Shown here piece after piece: positions 6,081 through 6,919 of a stretch of 6,919 bases of DNA. Source of the DNA: an uncultured Lachnospiraceae bacterium (lineage in GTDB: Bacteria > Bacillota > Clostridia > Lachnospirales > Lachnospiraceae); contig CAJORC010000127.1 in NCBI GenBank assembly GCA_905236615.1, forward strand, positions 1-6,919. The letters are read 5' to 3'. The notes under the pieces were generated by a model, which worked only from the letters and a program-made list of their open reading frames with translations, was not told where the DNA came from and did not search any database. The position numbers and the translations under genes are program-made. The first letter of the stretch is position 1. Each line of letters opens with the position of its first letter.

Positions 6081-6089
6081 TTGTTTCAA
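6061..6089 (-). promoter_or_regulatory. Promoter of the toxin-antitoxin operon (TTGAAA-17-TATAAT)
   Basis: On the minus strand TTGAAA (6084-6089), a 17-nt spacer and a perfect TATAAT (6061-6066) form a strong vegetative promoter. The transcript would start near 6054, with a leader of about 23 nt before the antitoxin ATG. Confidence 0.82.
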
Positions 6090-6241
6090 TATTTTTTCAC
6101 TCTCTTGAACAACGTTCTGATTGTAATTCATCGTTTTAGCTTACTCACCTTCTTGCTTCTATTCCATTATTTTATACTTCGTATATTTCCCACCACAGTA
6201 CTTGTACAATTTCCCATTTTAATCGAGTTACAACCTCATAA

Positions 6242-6466
6242 GAATACATTGGTATTACTTCCGGTGACCCATCCGCCTTTAATCTTCGCCTCAAGATTTT
6301 TCCAGAGGAAGTCGATACAACAGTTCTGCTAATTGGTATTTATATCTTAAGTACATCTTTACCTTCTTCATTAGTTATCTCTGCTCTCACAGAAATAGAC
6401 GGAACCGTACTATTTGCAATTAGTGCAGCTCTGATAGCATGCTTTACTATATTAAGTAATATTTAA
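6242..6466 (+). pseudogene. Possible remnant of a membrane protein gene
   Basis: A 74-codon open frame runs from just after a TAA (6239-6241) to TAA at 6464-6466. Its second half reads as two membrane-spanning stretches: VLLIGIYILSTSLPSSLVIS and, after ALTEID, GTVLFAISAALIACFTI. The first part (ITSGDPSAFNLRLKIFPEEVD) looks like an ordinary soluble segment. There is no ATG, GTG or TTG in the frame and no ribosome site, so an intact gene is unlikely. I do not recognise the family. It may be the tail of a frameshifted gene, or a chance reading of AT-rich DNA. Confidence 0.3.
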
Positions 6467-6540
6467 CAACCGGAGGACAAATTGCGGATTGTTCCCAGCC
6501 CATATTTCGTATCAGGATCTCTGACTATCTGTTTTACCAT
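6463..6540 (-). pseudogene. 25-codon frame downstream of mazG, possible deformylase-like N-terminal remnant
   Basis: On the mazG strand, an ATG at 6540 preceded by GAAAGGG at a suitable distance opens MVKQIVRDPDTKYGLG and stops at 6463-6465 after 25 codons. The first nine residues, MVKQIVRDP, resemble the start of Clostridia-type peptide deformylases, but the rest does not. It starts 32 nt after the mazG stop, so it could be the broken second gene of an operon. The similarity is from memory and covers few residues. Confidence 0.25.
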
Positions 6541-6572
6541 TTCATAGCCCTTTCAAATATCTATTAACGTCA

Positions 6573-6919
6573 TTATGAAAAACCTTTTCGCTTCCTTGCA
6601 GCATCAATCAATCTTTCCGCTTCATCAAACGCCTCCGGAAGATAAAGGTTCGGATCCTCTTTGCCTTCTTTTTCCTTAGCTTTAATCTCTTCCCAGTTCA
6701 CCAGAACTTCCTTGGAATCAGCTACCTTTACATCACCGAAGACATGCGGATGTCTTCGTATCAGCTTTTCTGTAATACCTTTGGCTACGTCATCTATGGT
6801 AAATATGCCCTCTTCTTCAGCGATCTGCGCCTGCATAACGACCTGCAGGAGCAGATCTCCCAGTTCTTCCTTAAGATTTTCAGGATTTCCTGTCTTCTCA
6901 TAGGCATTGATTCCACAAA
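6573..6919 (-). CDS. mazG: MazG nucleoside triphosphate pyrophosphohydrolase, 5' end outside the window
   Basis: The visible 114 C-terminal residues begin [20 protein letters not shown] and continue [16 protein letters not shown]. This includes the Glu-x-x-Asp metal-binding motif (ELGD) of the MazG fold; the upstream EExxE part lies beyond the right edge. The MazG signature [12 protein letters not shown] follows. MazG hydrolyses NTPs to NMP and pyrophosphate in the cytoplasm, cleaning the nucleotide pool and damping ppGpp. Proteins such as E. coli MazG continue with a second similar domain after a segment like VLVNWEEIK. Here the protein ends only about 40 residues later ([22 protein letters not shown]), so this is a short form with one domain. 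The frame is open to the window edge. Confidence 0.93.
   Translation of the reverse strand, partial: CGINAYEKTGNPENLKEELGDLLLQVVMQAQIAEEEGIFTIDDVAKGITEKLIRRHPHVFGDVKVADSKEVLVNWEEIKAKEKEGKEDPNLYLPEAFDEAERLIDAARKRKGFS

Larger units (their letters stand above)
6090..6572. other. Long stretch without a convincing intact gene
   Basis: Between the toxin-antitoxin promoter and the end of mazG there are about 480 bp in which no frame on either strand combines a start codon, a ribosome site and a recognisable protein of useful length. The rightward frame from about 6081 to 6332 is composed of unremarkable Leu/Phe/Pro-rich residues with no ribosome site. The two items listed separately (6242-6466 and 6463-6540) are the only ones that look protein-like. 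The stretch may be decayed sequence left by gene loss or by the arrival of the toxin-antitoxin pair. Confidence 0.5.

Noticed and set aside
6471..6545. Rightward 21-codon frame starting TTG after GGAGG (MRIVPSPYF...)
   Set aside because: The ribosome-like GGAGG is at a usable distance, but the frame is tiny, has no recognisable content, and competes with the leftward deformylase-like frame.

Overview
The window looks like a chromosomal segment from a low-GC anaerobic Firmicute, most likely a Clostridia/Lachnospiraceae-type organism. This is inferred from the AT-rich sequence, strong AGGAGG-type ribosome sites, frequent GTG/TTG starts, a CIRCE heat-shock operator and the style of the proteins (class A Lon, MazG, Phd/YefM-RelE pair, AraC regulator with an unusual N-terminal domain). 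No rRNA, tRNA, CRISPR array, transposase or phage gene is visible.

Left part (1-2176): a strong rho-independent terminator at the left edge follows a leftward gene for a secreted lipoprotein esterase/peptidase of the alpha/beta-hydrolase fold (135-1214). An AraC-family regulator (1346-2176) is read divergently from it. The 131-bp gap between them holds an extended -10 promoter for the regulator, two direct repeats 20 bp apart that could be AraC half-sites, and a weak esterase promoter lacking a good -35. That arrangement fits a regulator activating the adjacent esterase gene.

Middle part (2210-5232): a complete ATP-dependent Lon protease gene reads leftward, and a short TetR-family regulator (4711-5232) reads rightward. 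The 194 bp between them is the most information-rich stretch of the window. It holds a CIRCE element (HrcA operator) just upstream of the lon ribosome site and a possible 13-codon leader ORF ending inside CIRCE. It also holds two copies of a TTGACAnnTGTC(A/T)A palindrome placed exactly on the -35 boxes of two face-to-face overlapping promoters, one for tetR and one for lon. Lon therefore appears to be under two repressors: a TetR-type switch at the promoter and HrcA in the leader.

Right part (5433-6919): a leftward type II toxin-antitoxin operon (Phd/YefM antitoxin 5753-6031, RelE/ParE toxin 5433-5750) has a near-consensus promoter with a 10+10 bp palindromic operator across it. The next ~490 bp contain no convincing intact gene. 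They do hold a 74-codon hydrophobic open frame with no usual start codon and a 25-codon frame whose first residues recall peptide deformylase, both possibly remnants. The window ends inside a leftward mazG gene that appears to be a short, single-domain form.

The clearest unusual biology is the symmetric dual-operator lon/tetR control region combined with CIRCE. I see no complete new multi-gene defence or metabolic system here.
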